Assembly: GCA_018136815.1 (NCBI GenBank)
Contig: CM030931.1
Location: 2,273,398-2,337,397 of the forward strand
Length of the DNA stretch: 64,000 bases
Reading direction: 5' to 3'
Origin: Isochrysis galbana
Lineage: Eukaryota > Haptophyta > Isochrysidales > Isochrysidaceae
Of this stretch, positions 1 to 10,306 are shown piece by piece. Within the stretch, counting starts at the first letter, position 1. The number at the start of each line of letters is the position of its first letter. The notes beneath the pieces were generated by a model. That model was not told the origin of the DNA. It saw nothing but the letters and a program-made list of their open reading frames with translations, and ran no database searches. A program made the position numbers and the translations under genes.

Positions 1-450
1 GAGAGAAAAGTTGGAGTCCGAGGCGCTGAGGCACTGGCGTTGGAGCTGCTGCTCGCGCTGCAGGATGACGCGCCTGACAGTCGGGTCCTTGGCAACATCG
101 CTTGCGAGCATAATGAAGGACTCAAAGTCGTAAGCGGAGGAATCAGCCCTCGATTCGATAATCGAATCGGAATTTGCCAGACCAAGCCATGGAGTCGACC
201 CATCCGAACTCCACGTCACCTCGCCCAGCACGTCAGGCGCAGAGGTGAGTACGAGTCCAGCCGCCTGGTCAATCTGCTTGGCACCCACGAGCTCCTTAAC
301 TGGGCGTGGGAGCGGCCCGAGGGCGGTCTGCTCAGGCTGGGCGGGCTCGGGCGCCGCTCGGCATTCGGTCAGCCCCGAGCCGGCCGCAAGACTCGCGCCC
401 GCTGCCGCGCCCAGCTTGGCGGTCTTGATCACTGCAGTGCGGGCCGCCAT
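1..450 (-). CDS. 5' part of an unrecognised protein gene (runs off window start)
   Basis: Reading the minus strand from an ATG at 450 gives 150 codons with no stop up to base 1, so the gene continues outside the window. The first ~25 residues are rich in Ala, Lys and Arg with few acidic residues, which would suit an organelle-targeting peptide (inference). The rest is a mixed, globular-looking sequence ending in a Gln/Arg-rich helix. I do not recognise a family. The opposite strand is also open over this stretch, but the minus frame has the more natural residue composition and a sensible start. Its upstream side (450-570) is short GC-rich sequence leading into a repeat cluster. Confidence 0.5.
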   Translation of the reverse strand, partial: MAARTAVIKTAKLGAAAGASLAAGSGLTECRAAPEPAQPEQTALGPLPRPVKELVGAKQIDQAAGLVLTSAPDVLGEVTWSSDGSTPWLGLANSDSIIESRADSSAYDFESFIMLASDVAKDPTVRRVILQREQQLQRQCLSASDSNFSL

Positions 451-574
451 GAGAGAGTGACGCCAGCCACAGCTTGGGGCGCCCAGCCGGGCGGGCGGAC
501 GGGGCGCGGAGTTGACCGGGGAAGACACTCTGTACAGCCCTAAGCCTTGGGGCCCTGTGATAGATAGTAGATGT

Positions 575-905
575 GTTACCCCCCAGGAGCCAACGCCCCC
601 CAGGAGCTCTCGGGGGCCCCCAGGAGCTATCGGGGGGAAATTTTCTCCCGATCGCCAACAGCCCCACCGAGAGCTACCGGGGGACCGAGAAAATTCCCCG
701 AGAGCTGTTGGGAGATTTTACGTCCCCCGGGGAGCTATCGCGTGTTTTAAGGTCGGCCCCCAATAGCTATCGGGGGCGAAAGATTGCCCCCGTTTGCTAT
801 TGGGGGGAAAACGACGGGCGCCGATAGCTATTGGGGGAAAACGACGGGCGCCGATAGCTATCGGGGGGCTGTCCTCGAGCCCCCAGGCGCTATTCCCCCC
901 CGTAA
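575..905. repeat. Cluster of GATAGCTATC-centred G/C-tract repeats
   Basis: At least seven variants of a short unit, C-run plus AATAGCTATC or GATAGCTATC plus G-run, follow one another. A 31-bp unit containing AACGACGGGCGCCGATAGCTA is directly duplicated at about 809-868. The core GATAGCTATC is self-complementary and each unit can fold into a small hairpin. A related cluster lies at 32510-32610, including the shared string CAGGAGCCAACG. Confidence 0.7.
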
Positions 906-1165
906 GCTGTCAGGGTGCCTGTCCCATTTCGCTGGCAGTCACCTCGTACTCTGTCTCTCTTCATACCTTAATCTTACGGTGCTGTTACGATGAATCTTAT
1001 GGTCGTTCTTATGGCGGTGCCTTGCGACTTTTCGACACTACAACGAGACTCTCGTCGGTGAGAGTATGGAGGTAAGGGTGTTTATGGAAGAAAACGCTGG
1101 CAGCAACTCACCCAGGAAATCCTTTCTTCTTCTTCATATCGCACTCTCTCTCGCTCCCGCACCGC

Positions 1166-2374
1166 ATGTCACAGATGACGCCCTCACCCCTTCTCAATGC
1201 CCCTTCCGCTGTTGCAGGTGTGACACCGCAGCAGTGGGAGGAGGCAAAGAGACTCTTTTATCAGCTGGTGGCTGATTTCAAGAGCCGCGCCATGGATGCC
1301 GCAAAACGTGCTGAGATCGTTCACCTTCTCAAGAACTGGGACGTGCTCAACGTCAAGCAGCGGCGTCTCTACGGGGGGGGCAACCACAACTATTGGAAGA
1401 GCAAGTACGAGCTCGCGCCCACGCTGCCCAACAAGCCAGCAACTCTCCTCTCCAAGGCCACTGGCAAGCGCGTCGTGGTGTACGAGGAAGCCTTCGACTC
1501 AGTGAAGGTGGTCCACGAGAATAGTGAGTGCGCCCGCCTCCCCCCACCCGCCTCCCGCCTCCCCTGCCCCTCACACCTGACGCCCTCTTCCTTGCCTGTG
1601 CTTGGTAGAATTGCATGCGAAGGATGTGCAGCTGTACAAGGCCGCGGCAGAAGCGTACGGCGACTCTGTCACGCGCAACATGTGCCTCGCCTTTGTCAAG
1701 TGCTGCCCTGTGTGCGTGTCGGCGCGAGTGCGGAAGGCAAAAGCCGCAGGGCACAGACCAATCATCACACACGGCTACAACTCAAGGGGGCAGGTGTGCG
1801 GAATGCGTGCGCGTGCGCGTCACACCCAGCACCAACACCCCACCAACGCCTTTCGCGTCGACCCTCCTCTCGTTTGCAACAAGGTCACTCCACATACTGA
1901 ACAAGTTGACTCCACGCTCAACATGTTAACTCCACGCTCAACAAGTTGACTCCACGCTCAACAAGTTGACTCCACGCTCAACAAGTTGACTCCACACTGG
2001 GGCAGGGAGAGAGGGAGAGGGAGGGGGGAGGGCGGGGGCAGGGAGGGAGAGAGGGAGGGAGAGAGAGATGAGGGAGAGAGAGAGAGGGAGAGGGAGGGAG
2101 GTTTCTCATATGTCTAATGGGTGTTGACTCGTAGGTGGATCTCATTGATCTGCAGAGCATGCCGGACCGCGCGTACAAATGGCTCCTTGTCTACCAAGAC
2201 CACGGGACCAAATTCTGCTCCTTGCGGCCGCTCACAACAAAGCGCCTCGACGTCGTGGCGTGCGCCCTTCTTGACATATTCACAACTCGGGGATTCGACG
2301 AGGATCGTCCTGCCCGGTGCCGTGGTGCAGAGCGGACGGCCGTTGCCTTCGCCGCACGACCCCCACAGCCGTAG
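1166..2374 (+). pseudogene. Integrase (DDE, KRBA2/Ginger-like) relic in three exons
   Basis: Three pieces join through GT-AG introns. Exon 1 is 1166-1523, exon 2 is 1609-1793 and exon 3 is 2135-2374. The joined frame gives an HHCC-type zinc site (HENKLH ... CCPVC) followed by VDLIDLQSMP and YQDHGTKFCSLRPLTTKR, the start of a retroviral-type integrase core as found in KRAB-A-domain-2 (KRBA2) and Ginger-type proteins (family knowledge). The core breaks off after LLDIF, where the second catalytic Asp (an SDNG-like motif) would be expected, and runs into unrelated sequence and a stop. The catalytic triad is therefore incomplete. It is either a transposon-derived relic or a truncated domesticated gene. 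The exon boundaries are strong; activity is unlikely. Confidence 0.72.
1898..2105. repeat. 20-bp tandem repeat followed by a GA-rich tract
   Basis: Five tandem copies of a 20-bp unit (CAACAAGTTGACTCCACGCT) occupy 1898-2000 inside the second intron of the integrase relic. A GA/G-rich low-complexity tract runs from there to about 2102. Confidence 0.85.
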
Positions 2375-2603
2375 AAGTAAGAGCTGAGGGGTGCTTGGAG
2401 TGATTCGATGTGGTAAAGTGTCCTTCCCACCCTTGAACTGGTGAATGCTTGCGGATCTGGTATCGGCCACCACTGAAGAATTTGTGTAGACTGACCATAT
2501 TGTCCAGGTCCCACCAGTTGTGGGAACGTGTGGCCCGCTCGGCAGCCACAAATTCGAAGGAAAGGTTTTCATCGAATGCGTCGAGTCCATTCGATGATGT
2601 GTT

Positions 2604-2855
2604 GCACCCTTGAGCGTCGACGCGCGCGCTGGTGTCATGGAGATGGAGATTGCGGTGACCTCTCGGCGGGGGTACCACGTTAGAACTCATAGCGTCGTAT
2701 GACATCTTGTTAGCTAGCATTCCTAGCCACATACACCGGACGAGCCATGCGCCAACCGCGCACACCCCCATCGCGGGGTAGGGGCTCCGTTGCCGTCGAA
2801 GGGCTACGGTCCCGCAGCACTAAGGTTATACTAACACAACAATAAAACTCTGACG
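2604..2855 (+). repeat. Dispersed ~250-bp repeat, copy 1
   Basis: Contains strings such as GCCACATACACCGGACGAGC, GTTGCCGTCGAAGGGCTACG and TAACACAACAATAAAACTCT, all found again in the same order at 32190-32471. The 3' side ends just before the TRM10 gene. No coding potential was seen. The conserved AATAAAA near the end could be a polyadenylation signal carried by a retroposed sequence (inference). Confidence 0.85.
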
Positions 2856-2958
2856 AGTATTAATACATCAACACAGATCGTTATGGCATCGCAGAAGACG
2901 TCCAAGGTGCCATCGACCGCTGGCACGTGCTGTATCGCAATCCGCCGCCGCACACTCC

Positions 2959-3594
2959 ATGTTCTCCCATGCGGCCCTCTTGTGCGGTGTGCATGTAGTG
3001 CCCGTGATGCCGCCCGGCGTGAGTGTTGAGCTCTCGTTTGGTAGTGCGATGAATGCACGTGAGCGCAAGAGCCTCAGTCACCAGTTGGTGCGGGCATATG
3101 GAGCCAACCGTGCGGCCGCCAAGCCATTGCAACTCTCATTTTCTGGGCTCGCCGAGGCGGAGCGCTACCCAGATATGCTGCCTGCCGACGGGAGTCTCTC
3201 ACGTTGGACAGGGGCCCACCGAGTGCTTGAGCGAGCTGAGGATCACTGGGACACAGATGAGCTGGTCTGGCTGAGCCCTGACGCCTCTGAACCAGTCTCA
3301 ATTCTATCACCCTCTATGACATACGTAGTATGCGGCCTGGTTGACAGGAGTGTTGCATCCGGCGCAAGTCTCGAACGTGGGCGTATGGTTGGTGCAAAGT
3401 GTATGAGGTTGCCTTTGCGAGAGTACGCACCGCGCAGCGATGTGCACCCCATTCTCTCTGTGGTAGACGTCGTGAAAATCCTGGCATCTGTGAACTCTGG
3501 GCAGTCTTGGACCGAGGCTCTAGCAGCCACCCTGCCAAAGCGATACATCCGACGCAGAGAAATGGAAGAGACAAGGAGGAGGATTGCAGAGTAG
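2959..3594 (+). CDS. TRMT10-like: TRM10-type tRNA (guanine-9-N1) methyltransferase
   Basis: The product (211 aa from this ATG) resembles the SPOUT-fold TRM10/TRMT10 family, which methylates N1 of purine 9 in tRNA using S-adenosylmethionine. Diagnostic segments are the early VSVELSFGSAMN, then LVRAYGANR, LVWLSPDA, the cofactor-knot region YVVCGLVDRSV, RLPLREY, and the C-terminal VVDVVKILASVNSGQSW followed by LPKRYIRRR. The conserved Asp after GLV (catalytic in fungal Trm10, from family knowledge) is present. The protein is shorter than fungal or animal homologues, which carry a basic N-terminal extension. The frame is open upstream to 2851 without another ATG, so an upstream exon is possible. 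No intron was seen within the domain. Confidence 0.85.
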   Translation: MFSHAALLCGVHVVPVMPPGVSVELSFGSAMNARERKSLSHQLVRAYGANRAAAKPLQLSFSGLAEAERYPDMLPADGSLSRWTGAHRVLERAEDHWDTDELVWLSPDASEPVSILSPSMTYVVCGLVDRSVASGASLERGRMVGAKCMRLPLREYAPRSDVHPILSVVDVVKILASVNSGQSWTEALAATLPKRYIRRREMEETRRRIAE

Positions 3595-3916
3595 CGTAGG
3601 GGAGATTGGTTTCGAAAAGTCATGTGTGCATAGAGCATGGCCTTCATGGATCAGGCCTATTAACATTTCTATTGGTCGAAACAATATGCGACGCTTTGGT
3701 TTCTAGAGGATGCTATCACTGGATTACAACACCCCTGCATAGTGAGCTCAGCCGACCTGTGTCCAAGCTCACTTCCCTCACCTTAAGCACGTCACCCATA
3801 GAAGACTTGGAACGCGTAACCGCTTCGCATCGGCATCGGCGGCGACACAATTACACAATTCGCATATTCGGGGTCGTCACCGCGAAGACTCTACCTACCT
3901 ATAATAATCTATCTGA
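3595..3916. other. Intergenic, nothing recognised
   Basis: About 320 bp of moderate-GC sequence after the TRM10 stop. No credible ORF, RNA gene or repeat copy was recognised. Confidence 0.5.
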
Positions 3917-5010
3917 GCATTAGTACCACTACTCTCACTAGCCCGGTACTAACACGACAGCCCTCAGCGCACCTGCCCGTACACCTTGGCGCGTGCTGTT
4001 GTCACAGATACATACTCCTATGCACCCTTCCACATCTCCCCCCTCGCAGGCCCCCGGCTCCCATTCTAACTCCCCACAAGTTAAAATGAGCGAAAACCCA
4101 TTGAGGCGGTCCGGTCGACGCCGGCCGACTCTCCGGGAAAAAGCACCGGGGGGGGGGGGAGGAACCTCTCGTCAAAAAAGGAGAACGGCCCTTACAGCTC
4201 GCGCCGCGAGCGGTCCTCGAAGAAATAAATGTCTGCGCCCCCCGATACCTGCCACAGGGACGTCTTGAGCCACTCCCTTCTTCTCGCCTCTCCTGTCGCC
4301 AGCCGCCCCCCTTCGCCCGTTTGCTAACGCAAACGGGGCTCGTTTCTCACCACACTCCATCGGGGGGGGTGCAAATCCCCCCCTCTCCCTCGTTCCATTC
4401 TCTTCCGCCCCGGTCCCTGCGGCGCGTCGCCATGCGGCGCGCCATGGCCTGCTCTCAGAGGTCCTTCAGGGGCGCCCAGAGGGCCAGCAAGGGCAGCTCA
4501 GGGGGCAGTGGAGGCTGGGGCTCAGCCCCTGGCCCCCCCTGCCTCTCCCTCGCTCGCCTCGCTGGCCTTGGGTGCCGCCCTGAGGCCCCTGTCTGCCTGG
4601 CGACCAGGGATGGGGGGGGGAGTCAGTACGAGAGCAGGCCCATGCGGGCCTGGGAGTGCGGCTCGCGGCCCGCGCCCACTAGGGGTCTGGGCTGTATTGA
4701 TGAGTGCCCTGCCCCTGCCAGAGGGCAGGGGCTGGGGTTGAATGTACGGGCCCACCCCGGGGGGTGTCCGCAATGGAGAGAGGGGGGCGCGAGGCCCCCA
4801 TTGACCCCCACTTATAAAAGTAGGTTAGACTCTACCTACCTAGCGAGATGCCCCTCCACCTCCACACAATGCATCTTTGAGACACTGGCCACCCTGTCAG
4901 GATTCACGCCCGACGCCAACAAGACTCAGACGCAAAAAGCGAGAGATAGACTAGTTGTCTAGTTGTCTACCCCGTCAAGACAACGCCCGACAGCCGACAA
5001 TCTAACTAAA
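3917..5010 (+). mobile_element. Decayed, internally deleted retroelement (5' end, ORF start, 3' zinc-knuckle remnant)
   Basis: The first ~110 bp (3917-4027, with TAGTACCACTACTC and CCCTCAGCGCAC) recur at 47457-47562 and, inverted, at 57437-57519, so this is a repeat end. An ORF start at 4087 (MSENPLRRSGRRRPT...) gives a short basic protein. At 4828-4962 the translation YLARCPSTSTQCIF...SGFTPDANKT...ARDRL matches the HLARCPATKQIF...AGFTPEHNRT...VKDKL stretch of the ORF at 16195-17670. A diverged copy of the 759-bp retroposon family sits between them (4437-4770). I infer a non-autonomous remnant of a LINE-like element with a nested insertion. The exact outer limits are uncertain. Confidence 0.5.
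4437..4770 (+). repeat. Diverged partial copy of the 759-bp retroposon
   Basis: Shares GCTCAGGGGGCAG, GAGGCTGGGGCT, CCCCTGCCTCTCCCTCGCT and CCCCTGTCTGCCTG, in order, with the complete copy at 55508-56265 and in the same orientation. Both ends are missing. Confidence 0.65.
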
Positions 5011-5753
5011 GTTAGTCTAAAGGTTAAAGGTTGGGATAGGGATAGATAAGAGATAGGTGGGGGGAAAATATTGTTATAGTTTTAGCGATGGAGCGCGCGC
5101 CGACCGCTCCCACCTCCCAGCCCCCCGCCTTCACGACGCCCCAACGGGGCCGACCCAAGCCGCCGGCCGGACTTTGCCCTCGCCTCCTTTGTCGCCTCCC
5201 TTGTCGCCTGCTTGCCCCTCACCTGGCTTACCTCATTGCGTGCTCCTAGCGTTTTAGCTTATGTCGAGCGTTCAGGTATCGCCGGTGCAAGGAACCACCC
5301 CCTTGTGTGGCCCTCATTCCCCCTCAGGTGTTGGCCGTTGGATTATATCGTGGCGCTGCTTTACTTCGGTCTTCATCAACTCACTTAAGGGTTTTCGAAA
5401 GATTCCTTCCTTATTTCTGTGCGTAACTGTCGCCCCGTCGGATCGTCCGTCGCCCCGTCGCTCTCTTGTCGGCATTCTCTTCCTTGTTCGGTCTGTCCGC
5501 AGGTCCCTGTGGGTTCCGTGATAAGGATACGTAAGTGTGGAGAGTGTTGGTTGATGTGAGTGTGGTGCCGTGTCGTCGGTCCATCGGACACTATCCGACT
5601 TTCGTCTGTCGTTCGTCGTTCGTCGCTCTCGCTCTCGTTCTCGTTCTCGTTCTCGTTCTCGTTCCCGGTCTCGTCCCCCGTTCTCAACACTACCTCAGTA
5701 CCAAACTTCTCCACTCCCACAGCCTCAGCCTATCCACCGCCAATCGCCCAGCA
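5011..5753. other. Intergenic; TCTCGT microsatellite
   Basis: No gene recognised. A (TCTCGT)n-type microsatellite lies at about 5629-5667. The stretch just upstream of the ATG at 5754 could be a leader of that ORF. Confidence 0.5.
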
Positions 5754-5990
5754 ATGTCCGCTCCGTCCTCGCGCTCGCCCTCGCCCAAGCCCGTCTTCCC
5801 GCCTTCCTCTGCTGAGGAGGTGGTTGAGCCCGCCATTCCATCAGTCCCGGCCATCTCCGCCTCGCCTCCCGCCGATCATTTCCCTTCCGTATCGTCGCAT
5901 ATCGAGCCAGTGGTCATGCTCGATCCGTCAGGCCACAACCGCACAAGAGGCGAGCCAGGCTGCCCCTTACAACACCCACACACACCCTAG
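5754..5990 (+). CDS. Short Ser/Pro-rich ORF, possible gag-like N-terminus
   Basis: 78 codons from ATG 5754 to TAG: a low-complexity Ser/Pro/Ala-rich start followed by mixed sequence. Many retroelement gag proteins begin this way, but there is no zinc knuckle or further domain. I do not recognise it. It could be a remnant or a chance ORF. Confidence 0.2.
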   Translation: MSAPSSRSPSPKPVFPPSSAEEVVEPAIPSVPAISASPPADHFPSVSSHIEPVVMLDPSGHNRTRGEPGCPLQHPHTP

Positions 5991-7340
5991 GGAGGGAGGG
6001 CCAACAAACAACCGTATACATCATACACCTCCGATTCAAGATCGTAGGAACACACGTAAATGTGACGCGTGTGGCGCGACCGGTGTCGCACGCACCTGCT
6101 CGGCCTCTGCTGGCTGCTGGCTGCTGGTGGTCGCAGTCGCTTCGCCAGCGACTGCTCCATCGGGATTGGGGGGGCGCCCTCGGCGGGGGACCCGAAGGAG
6201 AGGGGAGGCGCACCGGCGTGCTCCATGGCAGCTGACTATAAAGTTTGTTGAGTTGTGTAGAAGAGTAGAAGATGAAGATGAAGTGGAAGTGGAAGTGGAG
6301 TTGCTGTGGATCTTGCTGTGGATCGTTACCGTCACCGGGAATTATTGCGCGTTTTCAAATGTGAGCACCGTTCTATAATCCAAATTAGCGGCCCGTCCAA
6401 AGCAGGTTCAAGGAACATTGCATAAGAATGAGCCGAGTTAAACCATAATTTATTCAACCCTGGACAAATACACCACTCAGAATACATTGGTGCTCAGAAC
6501 CTCTGCAAGACGCGCGCACAAATGCATGCCTAAATGAATGACATGCCCAGTAACATTGCTGCAACTAAATGGCGCACATGGTTTGGGAGGCGGGCAGACG
6601 AAAATCTCACGGAAGAAATTCTGCGCCTCATCTCAAACACTGGTCGACATGAGCAACTATAACTCATTCATCGGCACGATAAAACCCTATACGCCATCAC
6701 GGGTTCACACTAGGAAATTGGGCGTCGGCACGCCGGAAGACCCCCTAGGTCGCTGGCCAATGTGTCTGACCTCGCTCCCGACAGTCACACGGCACGCATA
6801 GCCGCCGCAGACTGCCATGTGAGCCTCACAGCTGAGCGCAGGTCCCTGCGCGGAGACGTGCCAGGCAAAGCCACACATGCCAGCAACGACAGCTGTGAAT
6901 CCTGCAGGCGGGCGCCCTTATGGTGAAAAAGTCGCCTTATGAACTTTTTCGAACGGAGCGACCACCTTTCTCTCCCGGGCCGCGCCCCTTTCGGCCCCAT
7001 GCCCTTCTGATCGGCCGATCTGCACCGCCTTTCCCCAACTTCATCGCATCTCCACAAGACGGTGCGATGGTGCGCTGTGCGCGAGTGCGACCGGGAACCA
7101 CACATCTACTGGCCGCTTCACCAGCCGCTTAGCGCATCACAGCGCTCACAACAGCCACCAGGCCCCATGGCAGCTGGAGGGGCTTGGCGGCCTCGCGCGC
7201 CGCCCCGCCCTCCTCGCCATGGCGACGCCACCTTACAATAAAATACTCGACTGATGGATCGATCCATCGTCGCCGCAACATCGCCGGCGGCGCCGATACG
7301 ACCCAACACCTCCACAGCTCCGCGTTCGCCATCTGCTCAC
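5991..7340. other. Intergenic, no confident gene
   Basis: Contains GAAGTG-type simple sequence (about 6268-6300) and several short overlapping ORFs on both strands with no family resemblance. A stretch near 6755-6920 reads as a plausible but short peptide with a CxxC pair and may be a degenerate coding fragment. Nothing can be named. Confidence 0.4.
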
Positions 7341-7601
7341 ATGGGTCGCAACTCGGGGTCGGGCATGGGATTCAAGGAGCCCATGGCGCAAAAGTTTCGG
7401 AAAGACACCGGGCGGCATCATGCCCACGTACAGCGGCGAGCAGTACAGGATGTACATGAGCGCGCAATCGCCAGGAAGCAAACGTTTCCTTGGCGTCAGA
7501 TGATCCTCATATCGATTAGTTTCATGTCTTTCTGCACAATGCTATTCATGTACCTGAAATTTCTCGCGGATGACGATGAGGATGATGATGAGGTCACGTG
7601 A
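7341..7601 (+). CDS. Small single-pass membrane protein, unknown family
   Basis: From ATG 7341 (MGRNSGSGMG...) the product is 86 aa. An in-frame ATG at 7254 would give 115 aa. The N-terminal half is basic and hydrophilic, then WRQMILISISFMSFCTMLFM forms one clear transmembrane segment, followed by a short linker and a strongly acidic Asp/Glu tail before the stop. The charge pattern (basic before, acidic after) and clean ending argue for a real small integral membrane gene, perhaps mitochondrial or endomembrane. I recognise no family. Confidence 0.45.
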   Translation: MGRNSGSGMGFKEPMAQKFRKDTGRHHAHVQRRAVQDVHERAIARKQTFPWRQMILISISFMSFCTMLFMYLKFLADDDEDDDEVT

Positions 7602-8719
7602 TGCATCGCCGGAGATGAAGCTTGCCAGTGATGCAATTTAGGGCAATAGGTCCAGACCCAACCCAAGGCATCCCCCAAGGCATCCGGTTGCAACCTGGAG
7701 TTTTCAAGAATCATAGGCAGAATGAAATCGGGGCAGTGGTCTTCGTAGCCACACAGCTTTGCTCTTTATACACTTAGATTCTTCGGAACTGCTGTGGATA
7801 ACTGCATGACACCATTTCTAGAGCAAGGGCACTATTGACGGCCTTTTTCGACGCAAAGCCTTGTTGGAAGCTTTGTTGATCACTTGCTTGCTTGCAGTAC
7901 GTAGGGAGACGAAGCGAGAGTGCGGGGCGAGGATAATACACCGCGCGCGTTGTGATGGCATCGCATGTAATGATCACATAGGTGAGGGCCACCGGAGGGG
8001 GCCACTAGGCCACCTTTAAGCCCACCTCTTTCTCCTTGTTGAAAACACCTACTCTTTCCGCGTTTTGTGCTGATCACCTAAAGCCATCGAGCTCTGCGAA
8101 TCGCCAGAGGCTGACCAACCAGTTCAAGAGGGACCACGAATCTTTGTTTGGTCCAACGAGGCTCGGTTGCTACATATGAATGTTCTTTCGACGTCGAGGG
8201 CTTGAGGCACTCCTCAGCAGGTGATTGTAGCGCAGTGGGCCCAGGCTCACAACGCCATGGGTACACGTGAGTGTGGCTTGCCACTGCAGCCGCAAACAGA
8301 AGCCCATCGGTCGATTTGGTTCCTTGTCGTGGTATACACGCTGTAAGACGAACATATCGCATGGTAGGAAGTGGGGTTGAGGCAACCAAGGTGAGCTCCT
8401 TGACCGTTTCGTCAAGCATTCTCAACGCACGGGGAGGACGGACCGTGTGGCATTGTGGGGTAGTGGAGCCATTTCCATTTGCCATTTGATGCATTGCATC
8501 ATAGTGTGCGGCCACGATTGGTTCCTGGCCCGACAAACTCATGAATGATCACCTCAATGCATAGTCTAGCCGTGTATGCGAATGATGTGTTGTGAGGGGT
8601 GGGAGATGGATTAGGGGTTAGGGGTAAGAAGTAGCCACCTACTTTAATAGTAGGGGTCAGAGGACGGCGCCTCGTGCCCTCCACCCCCCAACCTACTTTT
8701 CAGGGGCAACTTCCTGATA
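7602..8719. other. Intergenic with an unassigned minus-strand ORF
   Basis: The longest ORF, minus strand 8078-8542 (154 codons), has no recognisable domain and no supporting intron signals. At 8600-8715 the sequence shares the motif ...AGTAGG...CGCCTCGTGCCCTCC with other repeat-associated stretches near 4785 and 49620. I cannot name a gene here. Confidence 0.4.
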
Positions 8720-8754
8720 GTGCGAAATCAACTACTCTCAGCGGGATCAACTAT

Positions 8755-8968
8755 TCTCAATAAAAGATTGGAATACCCACTGCCCCCGACGAATACACGC
8801 TGGACGAAAAAAACGCCCCTCGACGAGATCGAGGTAGAGCACCTTACGAAGGCGCTACGCAATGCGAAACCCAAACACCGCCGACTCGCGGGACCCGTGA
8901 ACTGGGAGAAGAGAATGCCGATCCCCGAGGGCACATGGATACACCTTGCTAAACTCAACTATCGTTAA
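8755..8968 (+). pseudogene. Fossil fragment of the LINE-like element family
   Basis: The reading PLDEIEVEHLTKAL ... NWEKRMPIPEGTWIHLAKL aligns with PLDRVTVSDITRAL ... AWARKIDLTQEEWKHVASL in the ORF at 16195-17670: same spacing, same Trp positions and the same Thr-x-Ala-Leu. It ends where the zinc-binding part would begin. It is a different part of the same protein from the relic at 4828-4962. Confidence 0.55.
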
Positions 8969-9639
8969 AACGATAGGGCCATGGAGCGCGCCCCGCTCCC
9001 CTCCTCTCTCTCCGCCCCCCCCCATCGCGCTGGCCGACCAAGCCATGACCGACGCCCTGCAGCCGCAGCGACCTCCAGCCGGGGCCATGCCAGCCCAGGT
9101 ACCCGCGTGCCACGACCCGAACCGCGGCCCCAGAGACGGATGGACAGCGCACACCGCAACACCACACAGAACACCAGCACAGCGCGGCCAGCACAGACAA
9201 GCCCATGCACACCCAGAGCCACTGAGCTCAGTCCCCCATAGGGAAAGCCTTCGGGCTGGGCCCCTACAAAGCCGCGGCACTGACCGAGTGCGCAAGCACG
9301 AGGCGCAGACCCTGCCGGTCAGTCAGACCACCATCAAACCACCTCTGTTTGTCAGGTCTAGATTCCAGGTTTCCTCCTTTCGGGTAATCTTGACCCAAAG
9401 GAGCCAGGTCGCCTGTCGCTCGCTGCGCGCTTGTCTCAGGCCCTCGGGTTACCTTCAGGAGGCTTATTTAGCTTCTTGCAAGGCTTGTCGTTTCTGGTTG
9501 GCTTCCGGTTCTCTCTTGGGACTTGCGCTAACTTTCGTTGTCGTCCAGGCCCGTTCTTCGTAGGTTCTGCTTGGCCCGACCGTCCAAGATGATGGTCAAT
9601 GATATTTATTTACCAAAATAGACGAGAGGCTGTGACAAA
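8969..9639. other. GC-rich intergenic
   Basis: ORFs occur on both strands here but look like by-products of high GC. No domain recognised. Confidence 0.4.
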
Positions 9640-9930
9640 AAGGGGAGACTCAGCGACCAACCAAGGATAACAAGAGACCGTGGGGGTGGGGGGCGTTATG
9701 CCCCCGCCCGAGAGATCCAATGGGGAAGGCCGAAGGGCCTGACCCCCACACAGGGACGGACTGGACCCGTGACCCCCACAGATAAACACAAGAGGCCTGC
9801 CCCTCCCATCCCCCAAACGCGAGGCCCAAAGTAGTGTACATGGGCCGACCCCCTAAACCGAAGGAAAAGGAACGAGGGGGGGAGCGGGCGGGGGAGCGGC
9901 GGTAGGGGTATAGGCGATGGTGTGTCGAAT
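9640..9930. repeat. Dispersed repeat, related to 47575-47760
   Basis: The part at about 9818-9900 (AGGCCCAAAGTAGTGTACAT, GGGCCGACCCCCTAAACCGA, AAAAGGAACGA) is closely related to 47634-47700 (GCCCAAGGAAGTGCACCTGG, GCCGGACCCCTGAAACCGA, AAAAGGAATGA). Non-coding. Confidence 0.6.
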
Positions 9931-10306
9931 CTCTGAGACATCGCGAATGCGACATGGTGCATGGTGTCGGAAGCACGGGAGAGTGTGTGTCACTAGTAGC
10001 TTAGCGGGCACCTTCAAGAATGTTTTTTTCGTTGATCGCACGGGTGGTCCTAGTCAGCTGTTTGGGGTCCAGATGCGTGTGCCTCGCTCCCTCCCCCCCC
10101 CGCGGGACTCTGTGCGTGCGCATGGAAGCTTCCGCGCGCGCGTCACGGAGGCGCATCCCCCGCGGGGGGAAGGCCTGACGGCGTGCACTTTGGTGATTGC
10201 AACTCACCCCCCCCCCCCCCCCCACTCCCCGCCGCCCCTGGTGCACGCCTCTCTCGCGCCCCTTCGTCTCTCTCTCCTCTTCCCCCACAAGCCTCGCTCC
10301 TTCGCC

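Noticed and set aside
8078-8542. 154-codon minus-strand ORF
   Set aside because: No recognisable domain, no splice or context support; kept only as a mention in the intergenic entry.
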